64,000 nt of DNA from Sutcliffiella cohnii (GTDB lineage: Bacteria; Bacillota; Bacilli; Bacillales; Bacillaceae_I): contig NZ_CP018866.1 of assembly GCF_002250055.1 (NCBI RefSeq), forward strand, positions 3,774,501 through 3,838,500, given 5' to 3'. The notes beneath the pieces were generated by a model. It was not told the DNA's origin, ran no database searches, and saw only the letters and a program-made list of their open reading frames with translations. The number at the start of each line of letters is the position of its first letter. Positions within the stretch are counted from its first letter, which is position 1. Shown here piece by piece: positions 50,163 through 58,250 of this stretch. The position numbers were made by a program, and so were the translations under genes.

Positions 50163-50207
50163 CTCGGCTACAATTTCTATTCTAACAGAGGTTAAAAGCT
50201 TATTCAA
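50163..50207 (-). promoter_or_regulatory. sigma-A promoter of cggR-gapA, overlapping a terminator stem
   Basis: TTGAAT (50207-50202), 17 bases, TAGAAT (50184-50179). The same stretch has ACCTC/GAGGT arms followed by nine T bases on the minus strand, a likely terminator for the upstream glutaredoxin gene, so termination and initiation overlap. Confidence 0.75.
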
Positions 50208-50214
50208 CTAGGCA

Positions 50215-50457
50215 TTAGCTGATTTTTTCAAGTAAGCGGTTTCTTATGTCAACTTTGTTAAAAATACCATATCCCAGCATATCGCCATCTACTTCCGCAA
50301 CCGGAATCATAATTTGATATTTTTCTAGTAGCATGTCGTCTTTGTAAATATCTACTTCCTCAATCGAGAATTTTATTTCTTCTTGTAACTCTTCTAATAT
50401 TTTTTTACCTTTATCGCATAGAGAACAATTTTCTTTCGAATAAAGTGTTACTTTCAT
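50215..50457 (-). CDS. glutaredoxin-family protein
   Basis: 80 residues with a thioredoxin fold: VTLYSKENCSLCDKGK carries the CxxC pair at about 11-14, followed by IMIPVAEVDGDMLGYG with the cis-Pro. A small thiol-disulfide protein found between rpoN and cggR in bacilli. 15 bases after rpoN, so probably one operon. Confidence 0.85.
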   Translation of the reverse strand: MKVTLYSKENCSLCDKGKKILEELQEEIKFSIEEVDIYKDDMLLEKYQIMIPVAEVDGDMLGYGIFNKVDIRNRLLEKIS

Positions 50458-50472
50458 TACGCTGTCACCTTT

Positions 50473-51777
50473 CTAATCGTATCTTTTTCGTTGTGAAGAA
50501 GATGGAATATGGAGCTGCTCTCGATATTTTGCCACCGTTCTTCTTGAGATATCTATACTATACTCTTTTTTTAGTAAGGTTGTCAGCTTTTGGTCGGAAT
50601 ATGGTTTTTGCTTATTCTCTTTTTCTATAATTGACTGCAGTACTTCCTTTACTTGCCGCGATGACTTTTCTTCATCAAGTGTCGTAACATACCCTTGTGA
50701 GAAAAAATACTTTAATTCGAACAATCCATACGGCGTTTGAACATATTTTTCTTTCGTTGCACGACTTACTGTAGACTCATGAACATCAAGTCGCTCGGCA
50801 ATCACTCGTAATGTTAGCGGTTTCAAAAAAGACGGACCATTTACGAAAAAGGAATGTTGCAGGCGGACGATTTCTTCCATCACCCGGATTAATGTTTGTT
50901 TTCGATAGTCTAAGCTTCTAATTAACCAGTGACAGTGTTGGATTTTCTCTTGAATGTAACGTCCATCATCTCCGTTTAAATGATTAGCGTAAATTTCATT
51001 AATTTCAATTTGAGGAATTAATTCGTCGTTCAGCGAAACAATCCACTCATGATTAATTTCTGTCACATATAAATCAGGGATAATGTATTTCGCATGATCA
51101 TTGGATCCATAACGTATACCTGGTTTAGGTTCAAGCGTCACAATTAAGTCGGAAACCTCTTGTATCTCTTTTAAAGAATACCCTGTTTGCTTAGACAATG
51201 TTTTCCACGCCTTTTCAGCAAATAGGTGAAAGTGTTCCTCGATAATTTCTTCTGCTACACGACTACGTTTCGGAAGTCTTTTTAGTTGAAGTAAAATGCA
51301 TTCTTGTAAGTTTCGAGCTCCTACTCCAGCAGGTTCTAATCCTTGGACTAGTTGTATTAACGTATCCACTGTATGTTCATTTACCTTTATTTGTTGCGCT
51401 ATAAAGGAAGTTGATTCTGTAAAATAACCGTTATCATCGAGATACGGTAATATTTTTTCAACATAATTCCGCTCTGTTTTCGTAATCGTTTTATCTAATA
51501 GTATTTGTGCCTCGATATAATCTCGTATTGACTCTTTATCATATCCTACATTTTCAATCGTAAACTCGGAATCTGAATTTCCTTTTCTTTGCTGATAAGA
51601 TGAAGCATATGTTTCTTGAGTTTTTAATTCTAGCAGGGGGTTTTCTAACGCTTGCTCTTGCAGAAAAGGAATTAAATCCAAGGTAGAGTATTGCAGTAAT
51701 GATATCGCTTGTCTTAACTCTTGTGTCATCGTTAATTTTAATGTTTGCGTTTGCACTAGTTGTAAATCATGTCTCAT
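50473..51777 (-). CDS. rpoN: RNA polymerase sigma-54 factor (SigL)
   Basis: 434 residues. N-terminal activator-interacting region LKLTMTQELRQAISLLQYST, core-binding central part, the helix-turn-helix VIAERLDVHESTVSRATKEK and the C-terminal RpoN box SRRTVAKYREQL. Directs sigma-54 promoters (in B. subtilis, levanase, arginine and acetoin use). ATG has GGAGGAGG upstream. Confidence 0.96.
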   Translation of the reverse strand: MRHDLQLVQTQTLKLTMTQELRQAISLLQYSTLDLIPFLQEQALENPLLELKTQETYASSYQQRKGNSDSEFTIENVGYDKESIRDYIEAQILLDKTITKTERNYVEKILPYLDDNGYFTESTSFIAQQIKVNEHTVDTLIQLVQGLEPAGVGARNLQECILLQLKRLPKRSRVAEEIIEEHFHLFAEKAWKTLSKQTGYSLKEIQEVSDLIVTLEPKPGIRYGSNDHAKYIIPDLYVTEINHEWIVSLNDELIPQIEINEIYANHLNGDDGRYIQEKIQHCHWLIRSLDYRKQTLIRVMEEIVRLQHSFFVNGPSFLKPLTLRVIAERLDVHESTVSRATKEKYVQTPYGLFELKYFFSQGYVTTLDEEKSSRQVKEVLQSIIEKENKQKPYSDQKLTTLLKKEYSIDISRRTVAKYREQLHIPSSSQRKRYD

Positions 51778-51942
51778 CTAACAGCCCTCCTCCCTACTAT
51801 TCTATTTTACATGAGATTCGTCCGTTTTTGAATGTAAATTAATGGCGACTTCATTTTGTTCGATCCGTACCTACCGCTTTTATCGCTTCGATTATTATCA
51901 AATATACGTTTATGTAGAGTTACTATGCCTGTATAACAAAAA

Positions 51943-51974
51943 AAATCCCTATTTCCTAAAAGAAATAGAGATTT
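51943..51974 (-). terminator. terminator of the tRNA gene hit by the prophage
   Basis: AAATCTCTATTTC and GAAATAGGGATTT on the minus strand with a TTTTTTT tail, immediately after the tRNA 3' end. Shows the tRNA is read towards rpoN. Confidence 0.8.
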
Positions 51975-51980
51975 ACGTTA

Positions 51981-52008
51981 GCGCGCTCGAAGGGATTCGA
52001 ACCCCCGA
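51981..52008 (-). tRNA. 3' end of a tRNA gene (probably Arg), prophage attachment site
   Basis: The minus strand reads GTCGGGGGTTCGAATCCCTT then CGAGCGCG: a T arm and acceptor 3' strand ending in a discriminator, then a tRNA-type terminator. The matching 5' acceptor GCGCTCG is absent upstream and the sequence before the T arm does not fold as a tRNA. So only the 3' segment is here: the att copy left on the chromosomal side. The complete tRNA should be at the far end of the element, beyond 64 kb. Confidence 0.7.
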
Positions 52009-52169
52009 CAGACGTGGTACCGGAATGCCCTTGCGCGATTATCACTCGTTCACCTATACGAAAACCTATCGTAAACCTAACGCTAGCCACGGTCCGTTAT
52101 TTACGCGGAACCGAACTCCTAAACGTTACTATCCGTTATTATAACCGAGTAATTTCGACAAAGTCAATA

Positions 52170-52205
52170 TGTACGCCGCCCTCGCAATTGAAGGCGGCTT
52201 TGTTG
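52170..52205. terminator. terminator at the element's left end
   Basis: GCCGCC and GGCGGC pair around CTCGCAATTGAA, followed by TTTGTT on the plus strand, next to the last minus-strand gene of the element. Confidence 0.6.
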
Positions 52206-52213
52206 CATTACTT

Positions 52214-52669
52214 CTATCTTAACATGTCGCTTAACTTTTGGATTTCGCTCGCTAACTCATTGCGAGTCATTTTCGGACTACTAGACGGCGCATTGCCCGA
52301 AATTACTTCTTGGCGTTCAATTAGCGCGCCAGTTAGCTTGTAATATAACTCGACACCCTTAACGGAAGGAATACCGTTATTACCTCCCGCAATCAACTTC
52401 ATTAGTTGCGCATCAACAAACGATCGTTGCGAGTCTAATGTGACGGTTGATAGCGCCTTTAAATACTCGATAAATGCGATATTGCTCGTTTTCCAGTTAT
52501 GCAACGTTTGCCTAGTCACGCCAACTTCTTCCGCAATTTCTTCTAGCGTTTTCTTGTCGCCTTTGCCCGCAAACTCGTTCGCAACCATTAACTGCGCTGC
52601 GTGTGCTTGACGCGGTTCCAGGCGTTCTTGCAACTCTTCAATTACTACGTTATTAGTTTCGTTTTTCAT
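52214..52669 (-). CDS. phage helix-turn-helix protein (phBC6A51-like, terminase-small-like)
   Basis: 151 residues, ATG with GGAGG upstream. LEEIAEEVGVTRQTLHNWK (about 42-60) is a clear helix-turn-helix, followed by a helical region IEYLKALSTVTLDS and VKGVELYYKLTGALIERQEV. The layout matches the HTH family first named from B. cereus prophage phBC6A51, which resembles small terminase subunits. It may start packaging by reading phage DNA. Overlaps the gene before it. Confidence 0.7.
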   Translation of the reverse strand: MKNETNNVVIEELQERLEPRQAHAAQLMVANEFAGKGDKKTLEEIAEEVGVTRQTLHNWKTSNIAFIEYLKALSTVTLDSQRSFVDAQLMKLIAGGNNGIPSVKGVELYYKLTGALIERQEVISGNAPSSSPKMTRNELASEIQKLSDMLR

Positions 52670-53333
52670 CGTTAGTTCCTCCGTTTCTATATTCTTCTAA
52701 TATTTGGCGTTCCTTGCGTACAATTTCCGCCTTTTCGCGAGCCTCCGCAAGTAGTTCGTCGAGATACTCGTCGGTTATTTGCGCTACTTGTTCGTTTAAA
52801 ATACGGCTAACCTCGTAGTGTTCTTTACTACCGCAATTACAAGGCTCATCGTCGCGCCCTTCCAAGTCGCAAAGGCAAGGCGCCCAAAACTGAGTATAAG
52901 CCCCGTATTCATCGCGCAACATTTTCGTTGCCATGTATAACGCGCGCGCTAGTTCCTCGGCAGTTCGGTAATTATCGTATTTCTCGAAAACGCTAACCGC
53001 AGCACTTAAACGGAAACTACTAAACTTACCACCGTCTTTCCAACGCAATAACTCGTAATACGGCACCATATCGAGGACTTCTTTCGGATTTATTGGCGGC
53101 ACTTCGTTACTTTCCAACGTCAGTTTCGCGAGGCTTACGACATAAGCGTATAACCGTTTAATGTCCGTATTGTCGTATATATACTTAATAACTGCGGCCG
53201 GAACAAAGCCTGAAGGTGAGACAGGTGGTAAACCAGCCGCAATCCGTTCGGCTTTCGCTTCCTCTGCGCGCTTTTTTAGTTCTTGAAGCTCCTTATCCAA
53301 TCTGCGCCAATCCTCACTCTTTAGATATGACAT
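52653..53333 (-). CDS. phage protein of unknown function
   Basis: 226 residues from ATG at 53333 (AAAGGAGG eight bases upstream; a GTG three codons earlier lies in that site). N-terminal coiled coil (LDKELQELKKRAEEAKAERI), a helical middle, a Cys-rich patch (PCLCDLEGRDDEPCNCGS) that may bind metal, and a charged C-terminal helix. No family recognised. Confidence 0.65.
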   Translation of the reverse strand: MSYLKSEDWRRLDKELQELKKRAEEAKAERIAAGLPPVSPSGFVPAAVIKYIYDNTDIKRLYAYVVSLAKLTLESNEVPPINPKEVLDMVPYYELLRWKDGGKFSSFRLSAAVSVFEKYDNYRTAEELARALYMATKMLRDEYGAYTQFWAPCLCDLEGRDDEPCNCGSKEHYEVSRILNEQVAQITDEYLDELLAEAREKAEIVRKERQILEEYRNGGTNDEKRN

Positions 53334-53347
53334 TTCGTTCACCTCCT

Positions 53348-53902
53348 TTACGTTATATAAATCACGTCACACTTACGCGACACTCTTGCGTCAGTCTCCG
53401 CAACTTCCTCGTTAACCTTACGCGCCAACGCCGACACACTAGCGCAAGTAACCTCATTAAGTTCCTCATACTCGCGTTCTATCAACTCGCCAGGCTCGAC
53501 GAACGAATAAGCGTAAAGCCATTTAATTTCGCCAGGCTTAATCGTTTGAAAACGCGCTTTGAAGTTCGTTTCATGCGATAGTTGCGCAAACTTCATGCGT
53601 CCTTTGTTGTCTTTGCCCGCAAGTATTATCGAGCAATATGCGTCGGTCGGCGCTGTTGCCAACGCCTTTTCCAAAACTCGAACGACTGCGTTAATCTTTG
53701 CGTTTTTGTTTACGTTTAATGACGTACGCAATTCGATAGACATGCGCAGGTCACCCGTAATGCCGATTAGAACATGATCGGTTATGTGAAAGGCTTTCGG
53801 CGTGTCATCGTAAAACTCGCTTTCATTGCCAACATTAACGCGCCTATAATCGCCCGACATGACCGCAAACTCCGCCGTTGCAATCGCAATAGTAAGCGAC
53901 AT
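53348..53902 (-). CDS. Ntn-hydrolase/proteasome-beta-like phage protein
   Basis: 184 residues. The opening MSLTIAIATAEFAVMSGDYR followed by KAFHITDHVLIGITGD has the layout of HslV and proteasome beta subunits: a beta strand starting near Thr4, the S/G-D turn, then a Lys before the I-x-x-H-V-L-I-G-x-x-G strand. If processed to Thr4 it could be a protease; otherwise it may be a structural homologue. Directly after the fibre-like gene. Confidence 0.6.
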   Translation of the reverse strand: MSLTIAIATAEFAVMSGDYRRVNVGNESEFYDDTPKAFHITDHVLIGITGDLRMSIELRTSLNVNKNAKINAVVRVLEKALATAPTDAYCSIILAGKDNKGRMKFAQLSHETNFKARFQTIKPGEIKWLYAYSFVEPGELIEREYEELNEVTCASVSALARKVNEEVAETDARVSRKCDVIYIT

Positions 53903-54660
53903 TAGTAGTCACCGCCGCCGCGTGATTGAATAAAGAATTGATTCGTTATTTGCGCCGTAATTCTGCCGAGGTTATTAGGCGTTATCTCAACCGTATGCCA
54001 CTCGCCACGACGTATCTTCCCATTGCTGTCTCTTGACAAATACGGCACTAGGTCGAGGCTAGTTGCGCTAGTCTGCGTATAAGGAATAACTTGACCGTCG
54101 ACCTTAATCGTAACTGCGGTTGGCTTTTCAGATAATTTAAATATACCGTGCTCAATTTCGTGTGTGTGGTCCGGTATATCTATGTCATGAGTGTGATTCG
54201 GAATTGCGACTGTGTGTTGGTGATTTTCAATGGTTACATTATGGGTATGTGATGGCGTACTGAAACTATGAGAGTGTGCCGGTAGTGTGATACTATGCGT
54301 ATGATTACCGCTACTAGAATAAGTTGCGACCGAACCCGGAGTATCTGACGGTAATGACATTGTTGAATATGTGCCGATTCCAGTATATACGTCGAACAAC
54401 CTCCATGAAGTAGGCGCCGGCACGGTCATCCCTGTATCAGTAAACAACGTATGTCTATGGTCGCCGCCACCGCTAGACGTTTGAGTTGTTCCTCCGCCGG
54501 ATTGCGTGGACGTACTAACTCCGCCACCGCTTGAACTCGTCGCAGTAGTACCGCCACCACTCGAACTAGTTGCCGTTGTTCCTCCGCCCGAACTCGTTGA
54601 TTTTAAAACTGCGCCACCGCCTTTTGTTGCGCGACTGTATAAGAAAAATATTGTTGTCAT
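53902..54660 (-). CDS. phage fibre-like protein with His-x-His repeats
   Basis: 252 residues from ATG at 54660 (AAAGGAG eight bases upstream). Residues about 20-65 are low-complexity repeats of SSGGGTTAT type. Residues about 120-185 contain seven evenly spaced HTHxI/HSHxF motifs (GNHTHSI, AHSHSF, SHTHNV, NHQHTV, NHTHDI, DHTHEI) about nine residues apart, as in phage tail fibres where His pairs bind metal along a trimeric shaft. The C-terminal region is beta-rich. Likely a receptor-facing virion fibre. Confidence 0.72.
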   Translation of the reverse strand: MTTIFFLYSRATKGGGAVLKSTSSGGGTTATSSSGGGTTATSSSGGGVSTSTQSGGGTTQTSSGGGDHRHTLFTDTGMTVPAPTSWRLFDVYTGIGTYSTMSLPSDTPGSVATYSSSGNHTHSITLPAHSHSFSTPSHTHNVTIENHQHTVAIPNHTHDIDIPDHTHEIEHGIFKLSEKPTAVTIKVDGQVIPYTQTSATSLDLVPYLSRDSNGKIRRGEWHTVEITPNNLGRITAQITNQFFIQSRGGGDY

Positions 54661-54705
54661 TTGATTCACTCCTTTATAAAAATAAGCAGCCCCGAAGGAC
54701 TGCCG

Positions 54706-54975
54706 TCAGATATTACCGAAATGAGCACGTATATTACGTACTAAAAACGGAGTATCGATTTCATTGTTTAATAGCGCTGTTTTCTTTTCTGCCAAATATC
54801 TCGTGACATAGTTATTTGATTCTAACCTCATATTTTTAAGCCATATCGCTACCGGCTTGTTAGGCTTGGTTGATAATAGTTCTTTTTTCTCTTGTTGCTT
54901 CTGCATTAAATAACCGTCGATTAATTCAATCGCTTCATCGTTAGTTAGTTTTTCGGTTAATCTTTCTAATAACAT
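54706..54975 (-). CDS. small phage protein, unknown
   Basis: 89 residues, ATG with GGAGGG upstream. All-helical, charged (LLERLTEKLTNDEAIELIDG). Lies between the fibre gene and two further small structural-looking genes. No family recognised. Confidence 0.6.
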   Translation of the reverse strand: MLLERLTEKLTNDEAIELIDGYLMQKQQEKKELLSTKPNKPVAIWLKNMRLESNNYVTRYLAEKKTALLNNEIDTPFLVRNIRAHFGNI

Positions 54976-54989
54976 TCGTTATCCCTCCA

Positions 54990-55178
54990 TTAAGCGCTAT
55001 ATTTAACTAATAATCTTCCTTCTTCTAATTCGTCTACTTCGTGCACTAGCTCATAATCTCCACGCTTCAACCACGCAATATAATCGCCATGCTTATCGAA
55101 CACGGCGATTTTTACTCTCGGGCGATTGTCGTAACCGCGATAGCTACTTTTATTTACGCTTCTAACAACTACGCTCAT
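54990..55178 (-). CDS. small phage protein, unknown
   Basis: 62 residues, beta-rich (RPRVKIAVFDKHGDYIAWLK). Its start overlaps the stop of the preceding gene, so translation is coupled. No family recognised. Confidence 0.6.
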   Translation of the reverse strand: MSVVVRSVNKSSYRGYDNRPRVKIAVFDKHGDYIAWLKRGDYELVHEVDELEEGRLLVKYSA

Positions 55179-55906
55179 TAAATCGACCCCTTATTGTACA
55201 TGTTATTCGGATAAAACTTATACGATGGATGCGTAATACGTAAGCGACGATACGCACCGTCAACGCCTGTCGGCAAAGCCTTCGCAACATTCATCGCAAA
55301 ATATTCGCCCGACCTTACGTCGTTTAATGCGCGATATAAGCCGCGAATCTGATTAGTTAACGCCTTTTCGTCATGTCGACCTTTCACGGCTTCCGTTAGC
55401 TTTCCGACTTCTTGCAACAACGCGAGCTTGCGTCCTTCGTTCATATGCGGCACTAACTCGATAAGCGAATCAATTTCCGACGTACCTCCGCCGAACTTGA
55501 TAGAGGTTACCGCGTTAGAAATAATGTCGCTCGCCATTTTACGATCAATGTCGTTAATCAAGCGAACACGATTAGCTATATCGTTCATTGCAGCGTCGCG
55601 CATTCCGTTAGCAAACGTTTCGTATTGCGCTTGAATGTCCGCAACTTCTTTCTCGAGTTCCGCTTGCGCTTCTTTGGTGAAAAACTCTTGCGCACCTTCG
55701 ACTTTATATTGCGGATGGTCGCTTGTTTTAATTTCTTCGCAACGTTTGCGATACTTTGCGACCGCTGAATCCACTCGGTTTTCTAGCGCGTCCATTTGCG
55801 TTAGCTCAACTACTCGACCTTTGCCCGCGTCCTGGTATTTGTGCGCCTCTACAGCGTCCATTTTAGTAAGTGTTTGTTTTACGAAATCATATACGTTTGT
55901 TAACAT
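55178..55906 (-). CDS. phage protein, helical, possibly structural
   Basis: 242 residues, mostly alpha-helical with coiled-coil stretches (AQAELEKEVADIQAQYETF). Ends with a Tyr-rich tail (HPSYKFYPNNMYNKGS). Its size, position and start/stop packing with the next gene upstream suggest a paired structural or assembly role. No family recognised. Confidence 0.6.
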   Translation of the reverse strand: MLTNVYDFVKQTLTKMDAVEAHKYQDAGKGRVVELTQMDALENRVDSAVAKYRKRCEEIKTSDHPQYKVEGAQEFFTKEAQAELEKEVADIQAQYETFANGMRDAAMNDIANRVRLINDIDRKMASDIISNAVTSIKFGGGTSEIDSLIELVPHMNEGRKLALLQEVGKLTEAVKGRHDEKALTNQIRGLYRALNDVRSGEYFAMNVAKALPTGVDGAYRRLRITHPSYKFYPNNMYNKGSI

Positions 55907-55907
55907 A

Positions 55908-56633
55908 TTAGTTTTCCTCCTTCTTTTCTACGAATCTTTCGGGCTTGTTTACATACTTAGCAATCTCCGCACCATACAAGTCTTGTACCGTTTCTATTTC
56001 GATACCTCTGCGGAATAAATCGCGATTAAACTCTGCGTCCATACTTTCGAATACTTGTTCAGCCTCACGTTGTTCCGGTGTAATTGCGACTTTCTTTGTG
56101 TTTTCTAGCGCTTTAGTTAACTCGACTTTGTACTTTGCAACGTCGGACCCAGCAACGCTTAACACTGTTGAAACTAATTCCGGATATGAGTCTATTATTT
56201 GTTGCGCAAAATACGGCTCTGTTTGTTCACTTATGAATTTATTCAAGCTATCCATTGCATAATTAGCTCGCGTTTCAAGCAACAGTTTCATTTTTAAGTC
56301 ATTAAATTTGCGTTCAAACGTATTTAATTTAGTGCTGGAATCGTTGTAACCTGGCTTTTGGTTTAGTAAACCCTCTGCAGCAGTCTTTGCCTTGATTACA
56401 CCTTTTTGATAGTCCTCTTTTAATTCTTTCGCAATCTTTAAAAACTCCTTGCCTGCCTCTTTCTTTAACTCCTCTACCTTTTTTGCTCGACCAGTTACGG
56501 ATAAATCTTCGTCTTTTTCTACCGCGGATATTAATTCACGCAATACCCTACCTGACGATGCCAATGTTTCTGGAATACTTTCTCTAATTCTTCTAATCTG
56601 AAATAACCCTTGTTTCATCCCGTCATAACTCAT
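55908..56633 (-). CDS. phage coiled-coil protein, possibly structural
   Basis: 241 residues from ATG at 56633 (AAAGGAGAG upstream; longer frames lack a ribosome site). Strong coiled coils (GRAKKVEELKKEAGKEF; ALENTKKVAITPEQREAEQV). Nearly the same length as the following gene and one base away. Could be a scaffold or tail component; unproven. Confidence 0.6.
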   Translation of the reverse strand: MSYDGMKQGLFQIRRIRESIPETLASSGRVLRELISAVEKDEDLSVTGRAKKVEELKKEAGKEFLKIAKELKEDYQKGVIKAKTAAEGLLNQKPGYNDSSTKLNTFERKFNDLKMKLLLETRANYAMDSLNKFISEQTEPYFAQQIIDSYPELVSTVLSVAGSDVAKYKVELTKALENTKKVAITPEQREAEQVFESMDAEFNRDLFRRGIEIETVQDLYGAEIAKYVNKPERFVEKKEEN

Positions 56634-56655
56634 ATAAAATCTCTCCTTTTGGTTT

Positions 56656-57027
56656 TTATATATTAGCGATACAATCGGCTTGGCGCTTAATTGCGTCGTC
56701 AGCCAACAATAGCGCAATATGTTGCTTGCGAACCTTCTGAAAATATAACGTCTTACCGTCAGCAATAACCTCGAATCGTTCTCGAAGTTTTGTCCGCTTA
56801 ATAAATTGGCGATGGCTAGACCGAAATAATACCGAATCAACTTCGTTCGGCAATTCTTCTAACACACGCGCAATAGCTAAATAGATTGCTTGATTACCGC
56901 TTTCTGCCGTCACGTAGAGGCTTGCGACTTTGACTAGTTCCCCCGCTACGAAAATCTCGGCGCCCATTGCATACTTGTTCTCCGCCGTGACGTCGACTAG
57001 CATTTCGAGTTTTATTGTTGCGCGCAT
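56656..57027 (-). CDS. small phage protein, possibly RNase H-like fold
   Basis: 123 residues, ATG with AAGGTGA upstream. Alternating strands then a helix (VASLYVTAESGNQAIYLAIA, then EVDSVLFRSSHRQF) recall an RNase H-like arrangement, though catalytic acidic residues are not obvious. Its first 134 bases overlap the preceding gene in another frame. Confidence 0.5.
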   Translation of the reverse strand: MRATIKLEMLVDVTAENKYAMGAEIFVAGELVKVASLYVTAESGNQAIYLAIARVLEELPNEVDSVLFRSSHRQFIKRTKLRERFEVIADGKTLYFQKVRKQHIALLLADDAIKRQADCIANI

Positions 57028-57208
57028 TCCGCTTCACCTTCCATCCCGCGATTGGCTTGCGTTGTACTAAGTGGGAAAAGTCCTCATTTTCCGCAATAAA
57101 CTTCCTTAGCCAATGCGTGTAATAGTCGTCTAAAACGCTAAGCTCCTTGACTTGATAGCCGTGCTTGTTAATTCTGCGGTGCTTTTTGTTTCCGTCCTTA
57201 CGAGGCAC
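56894..57208 (-). CDS. small basic phage protein, overlapping the next gene
   Basis: 104 residues, very rich in Lys and Arg, Trp-containing (YYTHWLRKFIAENEDFSHLV). The last 45 residues (ASRRHGGEQVCNGRRDFRSG) overlap the following gene in another frame and are low-complexity, so the functional part may be the first 60 residues. Nucleic-acid binding is plausible from charge only. Confidence 0.5.
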   Translation of the reverse strand: MPRKDGNKKHRRINKHGYQVKELSVLDDYYTHWLRKFIAENEDFSHLVQRKPIAGWKVKRNARNNKTRNASRRHGGEQVCNGRRDFRSGGTSQSRKPLRDGRKR

Positions 57209-57392
57209 ATAATCGCCTTCTTTCGTTGAAATTTTCGTCTGCGACTAGGCGCGGAATTTGTTCCATAATCAATTTACGCGAACAGTTGCGCCCGAATTTG
57301 AATGTGTGCGTTTTAATGCCGTTGTTCACCTTCGCAATTATGAAATTATCTAACCGCGTTAGCAGCACTTGGAGCCTATCAACTTCGATCAC
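57198..57392 (-). CDS. small phage protein, unknown
   Basis: 64 residues from GTG at 57392; overlaps both neighbours by about ten bases, a sign of a real coupled gene. Contains a single Cys and a basic middle (THTFKFGRNCSRKL). No family recognised. Confidence 0.5.
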   Translation of the reverse strand: MIEVDRLQVLLTRLDNFIIAKVNNGIKTHTFKFGRNCSRKLIMEQIPRLVADENFNERRRLCAS

Positions 57393-57531
57393 CTTTTTTC
57401 ACCCTTCCCATTACGCTAGGTAAAACGCGCTTTATTTGTCGTTCAGTTACATGCGGTCCAAACAAATACACTTTGCCGTCGACCGTTACTTCTTGCGGAC
57501 GATTGCCGTTTTTCTTTATCGTTAGTTCCAA
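57379..57531 (-). CDS. short phage protein, unknown
   Basis: 50 residues from TTG at 57531 with a full AAGGAGG upstream. Begins MELTIKKNGNRPQEVTVDG and ends VMGRVKKGDRS, a small beta-rich basic protein. Stop overlaps the start of the next gene. The SD and coupling support it despite its size. Confidence 0.55.
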   Translation of the reverse strand: MELTIKKNGNRPQEVTVDGKVYLFGPHVTERQIKRVLPSVMGRVKKGDRS

Positions 57532-57644
57532 CGCAATGCCTCCTTAAAATGTGTGTAACGAACAGATTTCCGTTGTATTTCGCTTGTTTATACGTGCCTT
57601 TTGAAGTTCCGAATAGTAAGTTAAGGGCTACGTATTCAAACGCC

Positions 57645-57902
57645 TTAAATAGCGTTTTCCGCTTGATTTTCCGTCACTCCAAACATTCTTTCTGCCACTC
57701 GTTTTTGTTCAATCGGTATCTTAAATTGAACGCCAATAAGCCGACCATTTTTAAAATAGTCAGCCATAATAACCCAGCCCGCGTCATGCTTGTAACGTTT
57801 GATACGACGAATTAAATCGCGGTCCTCAGTATAAGCGCCGAGCCAGCCGGTTTCTAATTTCCAAATGTCGTTTTTCAAAACACGTTGACACTCCTTTTTC
57901 AT
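57645..57902 (-). CDS. small phage protein, unknown
   Basis: 85 residues. A mixed alpha/beta segment (YKHDAGWVIMADYFKNGRLI, then GVQFKIPIEQKRVAERMFG) with no family match. About 115 bases separate it from the next gene downstream. Confidence 0.55.
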   Translation of the reverse strand: MKKECQRVLKNDIWKLETGWLGAYTEDRDLIRRIKRYKHDAGWVIMADYFKNGRLIGVQFKIPIEQKRVAERMFGVTENQAENAI

Positions 57903-57925
57903 TGACTTATAATTAAATTGGATAA

Positions 57926-58141
57926 CTATGCGGTGTTTCTAAACTTCTCGTAAAAAATATAAAAGTCATCAGGCAACTCCGCCTCAATACGAATTAACTT
58001 TGCGCGAACATAATCGGTAATATCACGATGGCCGTGTTCTATATCCGAAATTGTTGACGCATTTACGCCGATTCTTTTGGCAAATTTCCGCATTGAATCT
58101 CCTAAATAATGACGAATGGCCCTCGCCTTCATTCCATCCAT
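57926..58141 (-). CDS. XRE-family regulator
   Basis: 71 residues. A Cro/C1-type helix-turn-helix, SMRKFAKRIGVNASTISDIE (about 16-35), with a short C-terminal helix and no further domain. AAGGAGG precedes the start. One of several phage-type regulators here. Targets unknown. Confidence 0.75.
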   Translation of the reverse strand: MDGMKARAIRHYLGDSMRKFAKRIGVNASTISDIEHGHRDITDYVRAKLIRIEAELPDDFYIFYEKFRNTA

Positions 58142-58220
58142 TTTAAAACCTCCTTTTTGTTCTATTTGTTCCGATTTGTTCTGTTTTAGACATTAAAATT
58201 ACCGGGCTGTCGCCCTTATC

Positions 58221-58250
58221 TCACCTATACCTTTTTGTCGCCACTTAAAT
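58221..58250 (-). repeat. 30-bp direct repeat, copy 1 (end of the zinc-finger gene)
   Basis: CTCACCTATACCTTTTTGTC followed by GCCACTTAAA recurs exactly at 59910-59939. Here it encodes the last residues (YLSGDKKV) of the gene above it and its trailer. Confidence 0.8.

Noticed and set aside
51842..52343. Plus-strand frames across the tRNA remnant and prophage edge
   Set aside because: They cross the tRNA piece and the antisense of the HTH gene and lack starts with ribosome sites.
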